Shown one piece after another: positions 34,033 to 42,763 of a stretch of 64,000 nucleotides of DNA (position 1 is the stretch's first letter; the number at the start of each line of letters is the position of its first letter). The position numbers were made by a program, and so were the translations under genes. This DNA is from Halovivax cerinus (GTDB taxonomy: Archaea > Halobacteriota > Halobacteria > Halobacteriales > Natrialbaceae), in the NCBI RefSeq assembly GCF_024498195.1, contig NZ_CP101824.1, forward strand, positions 2,480,001-2,544,000, read 5' to 3'. Below the pieces are notes generated by a model. That model worked only from the letters and a program-made list of their open reading frames with translations, ran no database searches and was not told the origin of the DNA.

Positions 34033-34296
34033 TCACTCGAAGACGGCCGACTCGGATTCGAGTTCGTCTATCTCGGCCGCGAGCGACCGCACCTCGTCGG
34101 GAAAGAGTGCGACCTGCACCTCGTTGCCCGCGTCGTCGGTGAATTCGAACTTCACCCGCTTATCGCCGAACTCGCGCGCGTGTGCCTCTTCGACGTCGAA
34201 CAGTTTGACTGTGGTCGTCTTGTTCGTCGGACCGACGTTTTTGATCGAACCGTCTTTCACCTCGACCGTGAACGGGTCGAGTTCCAGTGTCAGCAT
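34033..34296 (-). CDS. Small conserved haloarchaeal protein
   Basis: The ATG at 34296 gives 87 residues with strand-rich sequence (MLTLELDPFTVEVKDGSI, VKLFDVEEAHAREFGDKRVKFEF, NEVQVALFPDEV) and a C-terminal helix (RSLAAEIDELESES). No metal site or signal is present. It resembles a short haloarchaeal family of unknown function. The frame remains open upstream to 34563 but the extra part is not protein-like. Confidence 0.65.
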   Translation of the reverse strand: MLTLELDPFTVEVKDGSIKNVGPTNKTTTVKLFDVEEAHAREFGDKRVKFEFTDDAGNEVQVALFPDEVRSLAAEIDELESESAVFE

Positions 34297-34691
34297 CGAC
34301 CACCGCTTCGGACCGGGACGGGATAAAGCCGGGCGATGAGCCGACGGATCGATTCGGTTGTGAGCGTCCTTCGATCTCGGACGTCGGTCCCAAATCCGGA
34401 CGAGACGTCGCTTCGACGCCCGTCTTCGATATCGGTAGCGGTTCGATGCGGTCTCTGCGATGGGCAGTTGCTCGATTGATGGTTCGGAGGGCCGTCGATT
34501 CCGGCCGTCTGTGACCGCACACCAATGGACGTCTATCCAGGTTCGATACGCGCTGACGGCCACCGGCGCGGGCTAACTCGTGGTATCGAGTGTGTACGAC
34601 CGAGTGTGATCTATCAGTCAGCCGTCAGCGGGGGCGAGAACGACGAAATCTCGTACTTTTAAGGGATTTTGACCGGTATCTCGAATCGTCC
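34297..34691. other. Intergenic stretch without recognised gene
   Basis: About 395 nt between divergently placed genes. Open frames here are arginine-rich shadows. The right end holds the promoter of the UPF0173 gene; otherwise nothing is evident. Confidence 0.5.
34657..34663 (+). promoter_or_regulatory. Probable TATA box of the UPF0173 gene
   Basis: TACTTTTAAGGG centres TTTTAAG 29-35 nt upstream of the ATG at 34692, matching leaderless haloarchaeal promoters. Confidence 0.6.
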
Positions 34692-35408
34692 ATGGAACTC
34701 ACCTGGCACGGCCACTCGACGTGGTCCGTAACCGTTGGCGAAACGTCGCTGCTGATCGATCCGTTCTTCGACAATCCGAAGACATCGCTGGAACCGGGGG
34801 ACGTAACGGACCCGGATTACGTCCTGTTGACGCACGGTCACGCAGATCACATCGCCGACGCGGGCGCGTTCGCCGACGCGACGCTGGTCGCGACACCCGA
34901 ACTCGTCTCGTACTGCAAGGACGAGTTCGGCTACGAGGACGCCGTCGGTGGAATGGGGATGAATCTGGGCGGAACCGTCGAGTGTGGCGATGCGTTCGTC
35001 ACGATGCACCGTGCCGACCACACGAACGGCATCATGACCGACTACGCCTCGAGCGCAGGGATGCCCGCAGGCTTTCTGATCAGCGACGAGGATCCGACTG
35101 CCGACGGAGCGACGACGTTCTACCACACGGGCGATACGAGTCTGTTCAGCGAGCTTCGGGACGTTGTGGCTCCGTACCTCGACCCGGACGCGGTCGCCGT
35201 CCCGATCGGGGATCACTTCACGATGGGCCCCTCGCAGGCTGCAGTCGCCGTCGACTGGCTCGACGTCGACTACGCCTTCCCGCAACACTACGATACGTTC
35301 CCGCCGATCGAGCAGAACCCGGACGAGTTCGAGACGGAAGTGCGAGCGACCGGGAGCGACGCGTCCGTTGTCGTCATGGAAGGAGACGAGTCGTTCGATC
35401 TCTCCTGA
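34692..35408 (+). CDS. UPF0173-type metal-dependent hydrolase (MBL fold)
   Basis: A 238-aa MBL protein starting [13 protein letters not shown], with DPFFDNPKT, the zinc motif [34 protein letters not shown] and [14 protein letters not shown], all typical of the UPF0173/UlaG-like group. It is likely a soluble hydrolase of phosphodiester or lactone substrates; the true substrate is unknown. The ATG at 34692 is fixed by the TATA spacing. Confidence 0.88.
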   Translation: MELTWHGHSTWSVTVGETSLLIDPFFDNPKTSLEPGDVTDPDYVLLTHGHADHIADAGAFADATLVATPELVSYCKDEFGYEDAVGGMGMNLGGTVECGDAFVTMHRADHTNGIMTDYASSAGMPAGFLISDEDPTADGATTFYHTGDTSLFSELRDVVAPYLDPDAVAVPIGDHFTMGPSQAAVAVDWLDVDYAFPQHYDTFPPIEQNPDEFETEVRATGSDASVVVMEGDESFDLS

Positions 35409-35612
35409 GACCGACGAGGGACGGTACGTGTTCGCTGTGTCCGTAGGCCTGAACCGACAGACTCAGACTCACGCACCGGTCTGTGTCCAGCGAGTGGCCG
35501 GATCGGTCGAATGTCACCGGCCCGCACGTACCGAATGCCCGGGGACGCTGGACCACAGCCGCCGTGGCGAAGGAACAACGTTTACACGTCGGGCCGTCGT
35601 CGGATAGAGTGC

Positions 35613-35993
35613 ATGTCAAAGAACGTGACCACGGTTTCCGACGAGGGGTACGCCTCGACGAACGACACCGGCGACTTCGAGTGGACGGTCGACGCGACCG
35701 CGGAGGAGGCGCCCGACACCCTCGAAGCGCTGCTCGGCGCGTACGCGTCCTGTTACGTTCCGGCCCTCCGCGTCGCCGGCGAACAGCGTGACGCGGGCGA
35801 CCTCGGACGTATCCGTATCGACGCGACGGGTGACCTCAACGACGACGACAAACTGGCGTCGATCTCGTTCGATATCGACGTCGAACCCGACCTCGACGAG
35901 GAGACGGCGGCTGCCGTCATCGAGCGTGCGAACGAACTGTGCAAGGTTCACGACGCCCTGAAGCCACAGCTGCACGCGGAGATGAACCTGTAA
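35613..35993 (+). CDS. OsmC-like protein
   Basis: A 126-aa OsmC/Ohr-fold protein. The core segment PDTLEALLGAYASCYVPALRVAGEQRD includes the single conserved cysteine; the second Cys lies in ERANELCKVHDALK. Members reduce organic hydroperoxides through this pair. ATG at 35613; an 18-nt tandem repeat lies just beyond its end. Confidence 0.85.
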   Translation: MSKNVTTVSDEGYASTNDTGDFEWTVDATAEEAPDTLEALLGAYASCYVPALRVAGEQRDAGDLGRIRIDATGDLNDDDKLASISFDIDVEPDLDEETAAAVIERANELCKVHDALKPQLHAEMNL

Positions 35994-36032
35994 CGCGGCC
36001 GAGATCGATTTCGTATCGCTTTCCGTTCCCTT

Positions 36033-36104
36033 CGTAGCCGGTCGTACGCTCGTGGCCGGTCGTACGTTCGTAACCGTTCGTACGTTCGTAGCCGGTCGTA
36101 CGCT
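36033..36104. repeat. Four tandem copies of an 18-nt unit
   Basis: CGTAGCCGGTCGTACGCT and close variants occur at 36033, 36051, 36069 and 36087, exactly 18 nt apart, between OsmC and the lipoprotein gene. Each unit contains the palindrome CGTACG. It could be a slipped-strand array or several binding sites; because 18 is a multiple of three, an antisense frame stays open through it, but that ORF is not convincing. Confidence 0.8.
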
Positions 36105-36235
36105 CGTCGTCTGCGACGCTCGTCGACGCTCTGACCGCTAGCTGGGCTCTCTCCGGTCGTTCGTTCGCTCCCGTCGAAGTGATGCGACTGTCCCCGATCC
36201 GATCGGCAAAAAAGTGACCGAGAACGGTACTGTCG

Positions 36236-36667
36236 TTATTCGGCCGGCTGTGCACCGTCGAGGACGAACGTGACGTCCGTCTCGCCCTCGACCGTGACGT
36301 CCTTCTCGACGTCGTCGAAGCTCCCGTCGGTGCTCGTGACGGTGATCGTGTACTCGCCTTCGCCCAGCTTGTCGCTTAGCGTTCCCTCTTCGATCCCGGT
36401 CGACGTGATGGTGTAGGCCGCCTTGCTTCCGTCCTCCGGTTCGGCCGTCCCCTCGATGCCCGACGAGATCGGCTCGCCAGCTTCGTTCTCGAAGTGCATC
36501 GTGACCGTGTACCGGTCGGTCGGTTCCCAGTCCGAGAGGTCACCGCTCGAATCGTCCGCTGGCGACTCGTCTTCCGAGTCCCCGTCGAGACACCCGGCGA
36601 GTGCGAGTGAACCAATTGCAGCGAGTCCTGTCGTGAACTGCCGTCGCGTGGAGGTTTGTCGAACCAT
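36236..36667 (-). CDS. Tat-type lipoprotein with beta-sandwich domain
   Basis: A 143-aa protein. The leader MVRQTSTRRQFTTGLAAIGSLALAGC has twin Arg and a lipobox (LAGC), so it should be exported folded and lipid-anchored. An acidic linker (DGDSEDESPADDSSGD) is followed by strands YTVTMHFENEAGEPI, AAYTITSTGIEEGTLSDKL and GEYTITVTSTDGSFDDVEKDV, like a carboxypeptidase-regulatory/CARDB-type sandwich. Function unknown. The ATG at 36667 is fixed by the lipobox distance and TATA spacing. Confidence 0.8.
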   Translation of the reverse strand: MVRQTSTRRQFTTGLAAIGSLALAGCLDGDSEDESPADDSSGDLSDWEPTDRYTVTMHFENEAGEPISSGIEGTAEPEDGSKAAYTITSTGIEEGTLSDKLGEGEYTITVTSTDGSFDDVEKDVTVEGETDVTFVLDGAQPAE

Positions 36668-36687
36668 ATACGAACCGAAACACGGTC

Positions 36688-36698
36688 CATATATAAAT
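36688..36698 (-). promoter_or_regulatory. TATA box of the lipoprotein gene
   Basis: On the minus strand ATTTATATATG lies 21-31 nt upstream of the ATG at 36667. It is a clear AT island in GC-rich DNA and the best TATA match in this part of the window. Confidence 0.65.
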
Positions 36699-36902
36699 TC
36701 GTTGAACCGAACCGGAACTTTCTGCCGATATGTGTATGAGTCACTCTCTGACGTGTACTTTGTCAACTTTTACCTCTCTCGTGTATGTAATTGTCACACA
36801 CTGCGTGCCGTCGACGGTCTTCGAGGTATCGTACTCTCCCACGACCTCGTCGCTGTAGGTCCGGTGGGAAACGCTCATACGGATCGACGGAAATCGATGT
36901 GT

Positions 36903-37343
36903 ATGACTGAATCGTGGACCGATCGCATCGTCGGCGAACGTATGGCGCTCGATCGCGAATTTTCGAATCGGATAGCCGACTCACGCTTTACGAATCAGGA
37001 GTGGTCGTTGATCATGACTGCGACGACGTTCGAGATCGAGGGGGCGGACGACCCGGAGTCCGCGCGACTCGTCGCGAACACCGAACAGGTCGAACACGTC
37101 CTCCCGGAGTTCGAGTCTCTCCGGACGCAATCAGCGGGTCTCGGCGGTGCGGGCGGCGAGTCCGGCCGCTCGGGGTTGATCGATTCGATCAAGTCGGCGG
37201 TCGGCATGGGTGACGACGGCGTCTCCGAGGAAGAGCGCCAGGCTGCGGATGCACTCGCACAGGAGTACGCTGGCGCACTCCAGTCGAAACTCGAATCGAA
37301 CGGCCGGTGGAACGAAATTCTCGAACTCGCCGCCTCCACGTGA
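36903..37343 (+). CDS. DUF5799-like haloarchaeal protein
   Basis: The ATG at 36903 (a second at 36897 would add two residues) gives 146 residues, starting MTESWTDRIVGERMALDREF with the conserved NQEWSLIMTATTFEIEGADD. A Gly/Ser linker (SAGLGGAGGESGRSG) and a helical end (ERQAADALAQEYAGALQSKL) follow. Recognised by its N-terminal pattern as the haloarchaeal family annotated DUF5799; function unknown. A soluble cytoplasmic protein by composition. Confidence 0.7.
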   Translation: MTESWTDRIVGERMALDREFSNRIADSRFTNQEWSLIMTATTFEIEGADDPESARLVANTEQVEHVLPEFESLRTQSAGLGGAGGESGRSGLIDSIKSAVGMGDDGVSEEERQAADALAQEYAGALQSKLESNGRWNEILELAAST

Positions 37344-37415
37344 ACGGTGGCGTCTGCGCGACCGGCCGGCGACGACAGCCGCAGGACCTTTAGGCCGGGC
37401 CGTGAGTGTAGCGGT

Positions 37416-37706
37416 ATGGTCGAACAGGCAGATACCACGACGTTCAGCATCGAATCGGAAGCCGGCGACGTCGACGACGTGACGATCCCGACTGGACTCG
37501 TCTCGCTCCTCGCCGAAGGCGAGCAGTCATCTGCTGAGACGGTCGGCGACATCACCCTGCTCTCGTTCGCGAGTCGCGCGCATCACCTCGTACACCACGG
37601 TGAAGACGCAGACGAAGACCTCGTCGCACAGGAGGAACTCGCCATGGAACTGTTCGAGGAACGGTTCGGCGTCAGTTATGCCGAAGCGACCGGTCACCAC
37701 CACTAG
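37416..37706 (+). CDS. Small haloarchaeal protein (DUF7545-like)
   Basis: A 96-aa acidic protein. The first half is beta-rich (TTTFSIESEAGDVDDVTIPTGLVSLL); the second is helical (ETVGDITLLSFASRAHHLVHHGEDADEDLVAQEELAMELFEERFG). Assigned to a conserved but uncharacterised haloarchaeal family from the overall pattern. ATG at 37416, 72 nt after the previous gene on the same strand. Confidence 0.65.
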   Translation: MVEQADTTTFSIESEAGDVDDVTIPTGLVSLLAEGEQSSAETVGDITLLSFASRAHHLVHHGEDADEDLVAQEELAMELFEERFGVSYAEATGHHH

Positions 37707-37933
37707 ATCCCCTTCGCCCCACTCGCGCATCGCCTACCGCGGACGACGGTCGCTACCCGCGTGTTGGCTGCCGTCGACAGTACGGTAGCGCCGGGTGGGG
37801 TCGTCGTCCGGTCGAACCCGTTACGCGTCTCCCTCATGCACTCTCACGAGTAGGTCACCATCGAGTACTCTCGCGGGGTCAGTCCCATCGAATGGGTCAG
37901 TCGCATCGAATACTCGAACGCACCCCGACTCCT

Positions 37934-37965
37934 CCGTAAACCAAAGCAGTTAGTACGGTTTACGG
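37934..37965 (+). promoter_or_regulatory. BirA-type operator before bioY
   Basis: Perfect inverted repeat CCGTAAACC (37934-37942), 14-nt spacer, GGTTTACGG (37957-37965). The half-sites match the bacterial/archaeal BirA consensus GTAAACC-N14-16-GGTTTAC. The spacer contains AGTTAGTA (37948-37955), about 23-30 nt before the ATG at 37978, so BirA bound here could block TBP. This predicts repression of the transporter by biotinyl-AMP-loaded BirA; the protein itself is not in the window. Confidence 0.85.
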
Positions 37966-37977
37966 GAAGTGGCGGGT

Positions 37978-38631
37978 ATGTCGACCGATCACCGATTCGA
38001 CTCCGTCGAGCTCGTCCCGGCGTCGATCGTCAGGCCGTTCGCTCGCGCGGCAGTCTTCGCAGCGCTGACCGGTGTCGCCGCGATCGCGGAACTACAGACG
38101 CCGCTCTCGCCGGCGCCGGTCACGCTGCAGGTCCTGTTCGTCTTCCTGGCAGGCCTCTACCTCGGGCCCGTCTGGGGATCGATCTCGATGCTCCTGTACC
38201 TCGCCGCGGGCGCCGTCGGCGCCCCGGTCTACTCGGGCGGAGATGCCGGCCTCGGCATCCTGTTCGGAAACACGGGCGGGTTCCTCCTCTCGTACCCCGT
38301 CGCCGCGTTCGTCATCGGAGTCCCGGTTCACGGTCGGGCGGGTCTCGGTCTCGGCTCCGGGTGGCCCTGGCGTCCGGGCGAGAGGAACGATTTCTTCGAT
38401 CGGGTAATCGTTCGCGATCCGGCCGACGCTCCGCTCCCGGTACTCGTCTTCGCACTCGCTGTCGGCGCGCTCGTCGTCTACGCGTTCGGAGCCGCCTACG
38501 TCACGATCCTCCTCGACCTCTCGCCGGCCACGGCGACGGTCCAGTACGTCGTGCCGTTCCTCCCGGTCGAGTTCCTCAAACTGATCGCCGCACTGTTGGT
38601 CGTCAGAGCCGGACCCATCGATCTCACGTGA
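37978..38631 (+). CDS. bioY: Biotin-specific ECF substrate-binding protein BioY
   Basis: A 217-aa integral S component with about six helices: IVRPFARAAVFAALTGVAAI, PVTLQVLFVFLAGLYLGPVW, GSISMLLYLAAGAVGAPVYSGG, GILFGNTGGFLLSYPVAAFVIG, VLVFALAVGALVVYAFGAAY and a last near YVVPFLPVEFLKLIAALL. The Gly-rich motif GNTGGFLLSYP is diagnostic of BioY. A hydrophilic loop (about 120-145) is longer than usual. It is followed by bioM and bioN, forming a complete biotin importer. ATG at 37978 (GTG at 37969 also in frame). Confidence 0.92.
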   Translation: MSTDHRFDSVELVPASIVRPFARAAVFAALTGVAAIAELQTPLSPAPVTLQVLFVFLAGLYLGPVWGSISMLLYLAAGAVGAPVYSGGDAGLGILFGNTGGFLLSYPVAAFVIGVPVHGRAGLGLGSGWPWRPGERNDFFDRVIVRDPADAPLPVLVFALAVGALVVYAFGAAYVTILLDLSPATATVQYVVPFLPVEFLKLIAALLVVRAGPIDLT

Positions 38632-38674
38632 TCCGACCGTCCACCCGACTCCCGTCGGTCGCCATTGACCTGCC

Positions 38675-39385
38675 ATGATAGCGTTCGATACCGTCACGTA
38701 CGCCTACGGCGATACAACCGTGCTCGCGGACGTCTCGTTGACGATCGACGACGGGGCGTTCGCCGTCCTGGTCGGTCCGAACGGGAGCGGCAAGTCGACC
38801 CTCTTGCGTCTCACCAACGGGTTACTCGTCCCCGATTCCGGGACTGTCAGCGTCGACGGCCGCATCGTCTCCGAGAACCTCGTCGCAGCGCGAACGGCCG
38901 TGGGGATGGTGTTCCAGCACCCTCGCGACCAGTTCGTCGCGGCGACTGTCGGGGCGGACGTCGCGTTCGGCCCCGAGAACCTTGGTCTCGACCGCCGCGA
39001 GATAGACGACCGTGTCGACCGTGCGCTCGCGGCCGTGAACATGGAGGGCCGGACGACCGACCGTATCGACGCCCTCTCGGGTGGTGAACAGGCGCGCGTT
39101 GCGATCGCGGGCGCGCTCGCGATGGAGCCGACCCACCTGGTCCTCGACGAGCCGTTCACCGGTCTCGACGACCCCGCTCGGCGGTCCGTTCGCGATCAGC
39201 TTCGAACCCTCTCGCGAGACGGGACGAGCATCGTCGTCTCGACGCACACGCCGCGGCTGGTGTCCGACCAGGCCGATCACTTCGTCGCCCTCGAGGACGG
39301 CCGAGTTCGGCTGGTCGACGAGTTCGACAGCGGGCTGAAAACGCCGGCGGACGACCCGCAGGACTCCCGCGTCCAGGAGGGCTGA
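38675..39385 (+). CDS. bioM: ECF transporter ATPase BioM
   Basis: A 236-aa ABC ATPase of the CbiO/EcfA group. Walker A is GPNGSGKSTLLRL (33-45), the Q-loop is VFQHPRDQFVAATV with the ECF-type pair, the signature is LSGGEQARVAIAGAL, and Walker B is LVLDEPFTGLDD, followed by the switch histidine in VVSTHTPRL. All catalytic residues are present. It energises BioY import; only one ATPase gene is found, so it probably works as a homodimer. Confidence 0.92.
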   Translation: MIAFDTVTYAYGDTTVLADVSLTIDDGAFAVLVGPNGSGKSTLLRLTNGLLVPDSGTVSVDGRIVSENLVAARTAVGMVFQHPRDQFVAATVGADVAFGPENLGLDRREIDDRVDRALAAVNMEGRTTDRIDALSGGEQARVAIAGALAMEPTHLVLDEPFTGLDDPARRSVRDQLRTLSRDGTSIVVSTHTPRLVSDQADHFVALEDGRVRLVDEFDSGLKTPADDPQDSRVQEG

Positions 39386-39388
39386 GCC

Positions 39389-40093
39389 GTGCTCGCGTAC
39401 GAACCGGACGAGACGATCGCTCACGGCCTGGATCCGCGGGCCAAACTCGCCTTCCAGGTCGCGTTCGCGGTCGCGGCACTGGCTCGCCCGTCGATCGTCA
39501 CGCTCGCCGCCCTCACCGTCCTCGCCAGGAGCACGCTCGCTACAGCCGGCCTCTCTCCGGTGTCCGTGCTGTACGGGTACCGCCACCTCTTCGCGTTCCT
39601 CGCCCTGTCGGTCCTGCTCGCGGCGGTTACCGTCGGGCCACCCTGGATCGACGTCGCCGGCGGTGTCCGCACGGCGCGGGCCGCGTACGGGGTCGGCCTC
39701 GTCCTGCTCGTCAGTGCCGCGTACGTCCGCTCCACACCGGTGCGCCACTCGCGCGCAGCGATCCAGCGGCTCGTCCCGGGTGCGCCCGGTCGACTCCTCG
39801 GACTCGGCGTCTCGCTCGTGTTTCGCTTCCTGCCCGTCGTACGACACGACGTCCTGACGATCAGGGACGCGATGGCGGTTCGGCTGGGTACCGAGCGATC
39901 GATGCCCGATCGTGCGGCCACCATCGGGGCGCGGAGTCTCACCCGGGCCTTCGCGAGAGCCGACCGACTGTCCGTCGCGATGCAGGCCCGCTGTCTCTCC
40001 TGGAACGCGACGCTCCCTCGCCTCTCGTTTTCCCGGGATGACTGGCTCGTCGTCGCGTTCTCCCTCGCGGTCGGGACGTCACCGCTGTGGTGA
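39389..40093 (+). CDS. bioN: ECF transporter transmembrane component BioN
   Basis: A 234-aa CbiQ/EcfT-type membrane protein coupling BioM to BioY. Four to five helices (LAFQVAFAVAALARPSIVTL, HLFAFLALSVLLAAVTVGP, AYGVGLVLLVSAAYVRS, GLGVSLVFRFLPVVRHDVL). Conserved Ala-Arg-Gly-like motifs of EcfT are present in modified form, as MAVRLGTE and MQARCLSWN. The GTG at 39389 starts 3 nt after the bioM stop. Confidence 0.88.
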   Translation: MLAYEPDETIAHGLDPRAKLAFQVAFAVAALARPSIVTLAALTVLARSTLATAGLSPVSVLYGYRHLFAFLALSVLLAAVTVGPPWIDVAGGVRTARAAYGVGLVLLVSAAYVRSTPVRHSRAAIQRLVPGAPGRLLGLGVSLVFRFLPVVRHDVLTIRDAMAVRLGTERSMPDRAATIGARSLTRAFARADRLSVAMQARCLSWNATLPRLSFSRDDWLVVAFSLAVGTSPLW

Positions 40094-40112
40094 CGGTCAG
40101 CGTCGGTGGGTG

Positions 40113-40139
40113 CTCTCTCTCTCTCTCTCTCTCTCTCTC
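40113..40139 (+). repeat. (CT)13 microsatellite upstream of the HTH gene
   Basis: Thirteen and a half CT units run from 40113 to 40139, 55 nt before the ATG at 40195 and just 5' of the T-rich promoter element at 40162-40167. Pure dinucleotide tracts of this length are unusual in haloarchaea. A near-identical tract follows the HalOD1 gene (41249-41274). Confidence 0.95.
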
Positions 40140-40161
40140 GATACTCGCTTTCACCGCGTGA

Positions 40162-40167
40162 TTTTTA
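40162..40167 (+). promoter_or_regulatory. Probable TATA-like element of the HTH gene
   Basis: GTGATTTTTATCG places TTTTTA 28-33 nt upstream of the ATG at 40195, a typical leaderless promoter distance, immediately downstream of the CT tract. Confidence 0.5.
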
Positions 40168-40194
40168 TCGAGGTACGTGGTAGTCGCCGCTCCG

Positions 40195-40875
40195 ATGAGT
40201 CTCATCGCCGAGTTCACCCTCGACACGCCGATCCTCGTGAACGCACGAACGACGGTGCCGGCGGTGGAGTTCACGATCGAAGACGAGTTCGTCTCCTCGA
40301 CCGGGACGCCGATCCTCACCGCGTGGGTGACGGCCGACGAAGCCACGCTGGACGAACTCGACGACGTCCTCTCGGGGGATTCGACGCTGGACTCGGCGTG
40401 TCTCCTCGCGGACATGGGTGACCGACGCCTCTACCGACTCGAACTGACTGAAGCGGGGGCGACGGCGCTTACGTACCCACGAGCCGTCGACGAGGGCTTC
40501 ATCTTCCAGGAAATCTCCGGCTCCGGCGACGACGTGTACTACCGCGCCCGTGTCCCGGACCGACAGTCGTTGACGGCCTACCGTCGGCTGTGCGACGAGC
40601 GAGATCTGAACTTCCGGTTGCTCGGTCTCTACCGCGACGAAACGAGCGAGGCCGACTCGCCCTCGATGACGGACCGCCAGCGCGAGGTACTGCGAGCGGC
40701 GTACGAAGCCGGATACTTCGACGTCCCTCGCAGGACGCGGCTTGCAACGCTTTCAGACGAGCTCGACGTCTCGGAACAGGCTCTCTCGACGATTCTCCGC
40801 CGCGGCCAGGCGAACCTCCTCGCCGACACGGTGGCCAGCGATCTCGTCCCGACCGACGCAGCCGAGGGGACTTAA
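40195..40875 (+). CDS. Bacterio-opsin-activator-type HTH regulator
   Basis: A 226-aa transcription regulator of the HTH_10/Bat family. Residues 1-150 form the N-terminal sensor-like domain typical of haloarchaeal members (MSLIAEFTLDTPILVNARTTVP; VYYRARVPDRQSLTAYRRLC). The C-terminal HTH (about 160-212) carries LTDRQREVLRAAYEAGYFDVPRR (with MTDRQ) and SDELDVSEQALSTILRRGQANL. No PAS or GAF domain is present, so the ligand is unknown. The HalOD1 gene 63 nt downstream is probably co-transcribed. Confidence 0.85.
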   Translation: MSLIAEFTLDTPILVNARTTVPAVEFTIEDEFVSSTGTPILTAWVTADEATLDELDDVLSGDSTLDSACLLADMGDRRLYRLELTEAGATALTYPRAVDEGFIFQEISGSGDDVYYRARVPDRQSLTAYRRLCDERDLNFRLLGLYRDETSEADSPSMTDRQREVLRAAYEAGYFDVPRRTRLATLSDELDVSEQALSTILRRGQANLLADTVASDLVPTDAAEGT

Positions 40876-40938
40876 AGTGTTGAGTGATCAACCGCGAACC
40901 ATACCCTCCGCGTGGCACTACTCCAAGCTAGATTCTCG

Positions 40939-41232
40939 ATGCACGCCGAGACGAACACAGAGCAGACCGTGACGGATAGCGACTCGTTTACCTACCAGCG
41001 TTCCGGTACCGAGACACCGACCGAGGGCGTCCTCGAAGCCGTCTCGACGGCGCTCGACCGGCCGATACTTCCTGGCGAGGGAACCGACCCGCTCCCGCCG
41101 ATGTACGACGCGATCGATCCGGATGCACTCGACACCATCTTCGACGGCTCGTCCCGTCCGATCCTCACGTTCGAGTACGCCGGGTGTACGATCACCGTCG
41201 AGCAAGACGAGATCACGGTCGAACGCGTCTGA
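40939..41232 (+). CDS. HalOD1 output-domain protein
   Basis: A 97-aa protein made almost wholly of the HalOD1 domain: GVLEAVSTALDRPILPGEG, PPMYDAIDPDALDTIF, and the paired strands PILTFEYAGCTITVEQDEITV. HalOD1 is often fused to response regulators in haloarchaea; its output is not known. The start at ATG 40939 is preferred to GTG 40912. It is followed by the second (CT)13 tract. A paralogue lies at 62315-62659 on the minus strand. Confidence 0.82.
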   Translation: MHAETNTEQTVTDSDSFTYQRSGTETPTEGVLEAVSTALDRPILPGEGTDPLPPMYDAIDPDALDTIFDGSSRPILTFEYAGCTITVEQDEITVERV

Positions 41233-41243
41233 ACTGAGGCTAC

Positions 41244-41545
<302 letters not shown>

Positions 41546-42763
41546 ATGGACATCGCCACCATCGTTTCTACCGAGTTCGTCGAATTACCCCCGGACACCC
41601 GCGTCTCGAAACTCGTCGGGACCTTCGCGGACGCCGACGTGCGAGGCGTCGTGATCCGCGGCGACGAGTTCGAGGGCGTCGTCACGAGGCGCCAGCTCAC
41701 CTCGTCACACCAACAACCCGATCAGAAGGTCGGATCGCTGGTCTGGAACGTCCCGAGGCTGTCGCCAGACGAAGACATACGGACGGTCGCTCGGCTGATG
41801 ATCGACGCTGACTCGCAGTTCCTCCCGGTCTTCGAGGGCCGTGACCTGCTCGGCGTCGTCACCGCCGACGACGTACTGGGCGAGGTCGAGCCCTATCTCG
41901 ACGCGGCGACCGTGGCAGAAGCCTACTCGGCCGACCTGATCACACTCGAACCGGACGCCTCCCTCGGCGAGGCGATCAACACGTTCCGGGAGCAACACAT
42001 CACGCACCTGCCTGTCGTCGACGGGGGCGACGCTGTCGGCGTCCTGAGCCTCTACGACGTCACCGACCGGACGGTCCGGGCGGAAGTGCAGAGCCAGGGC
42101 GGCGACCCCGGCGGCACCGACCCGTTCGGGGGTGCGATCTCCCAGAGTTCCGGTCGCACGCGCGGCGGCGGCTTCGGCGCCCGCGAGGGCGAACGCCAGC
42201 GAATGCTCTCCCTCCCGGTCAGAGATAGCATGTCGACCCCGGTGCGCACGATCGATCCGGACGAAACGCTCGACGTCGCCGTCCGGGAGATGTTCGATCA
42301 CGACGCCTCGTCGCTCGTGGTGATCGAGGACGGTTCCCCCCACGGGATCGTCACGAAGACCGACGTCCTGGACGCGCTCACGTGGGAGGCCGGCGGGAAC
42401 CGCGGCGTCCAGCTCTACGGAAGCGACCTGATCGACGACGCGACCTACGAGGAGATCGTGGCCATGGTCGAGACGTTCGACGAGCGGGACGGCGCGATGT
42501 CCGTCCTCGACGCGAAGGTCCACCTCCACGAGCACGACGAACAGCGTCGCGGCGTCCGACTGCTCCTCGTTCGAATCCGGCTCCACACCGACCGCGGCCT
42601 CTTCGTCGCCTCGGGCGAGGGCTACGGCGCATCCCAGGCCATGAACGAGGCGCGAGACGTCCTCGAACGACAGATTCGCGACCGGAAAACCCGCGGGCGG
42701 ACCAAGAAGCACCCGGACGAGGAGTTCTGGGAGAAGCGCTTCGGCTGGCTGCTCGAAGAGTAG
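41546..42763 (+). CDS. Four-CBS protein fused to an HPF/S30AE-like domain
   Basis: A 405-aa protein. Four CBS motifs, in two Bateman pairs: residues 1-55, 65-120, 125-178 (after DLITLEPDASLGEAINTF) and 222-282 (RDSMSTPVRTIDPDETLDVAV). A Gly/Arg linker (190-215) separates the pairs. Residues about 315-390 (VLDAKVHLHEHDEQRRGVRL, FVASGEGYGASQAMNEARDV) match a hibernation-promoting-factor-like beta-alpha fold. CBS pairs bind adenine nucleotides, and the HPF-like part suggests ribosome association, so it may sense energy charge (inference). Confidence 0.8.
   Translation: MDIATIVSTEFVELPPDTRVSKLVGTFADADVRGVVIRGDEFEGVVTRRQLTSSHQQPDQKVGSLVWNVPRLSPDEDIRTVARLMIDADSQFLPVFEGRDLLGVVTADDVLGEVEPYLDAATVAEAYSADLITLEPDASLGEAINTFREQHITHLPVVDGGDAVGVLSLYDVTDRTVRAEVQSQGGDPGGTDPFGGAISQSSGRTRGGGFGAREGERQRMLSLPVRDSMSTPVRTIDPDETLDVAVREMFDHDASSLVVIEDGSPHGIVTKTDVLDALTWEAGGNRGVQLYGSDLIDDATYEEIVAMVETFDERDGAMSVLDAKVHLHEHDEQRRGVRLLLVRIRLHTDRGLFVASGEGYGASQAMNEARDVLERQIRDRKTRGRTKKHPDEEFWEKRFGWLLEE

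Noticed and set aside
35917-36255. 112-codon minus-strand frame through the 18-nt repeats
   Set aside because: Open only because the repeat unit is a multiple of three; overlaps OsmC and has no domain.
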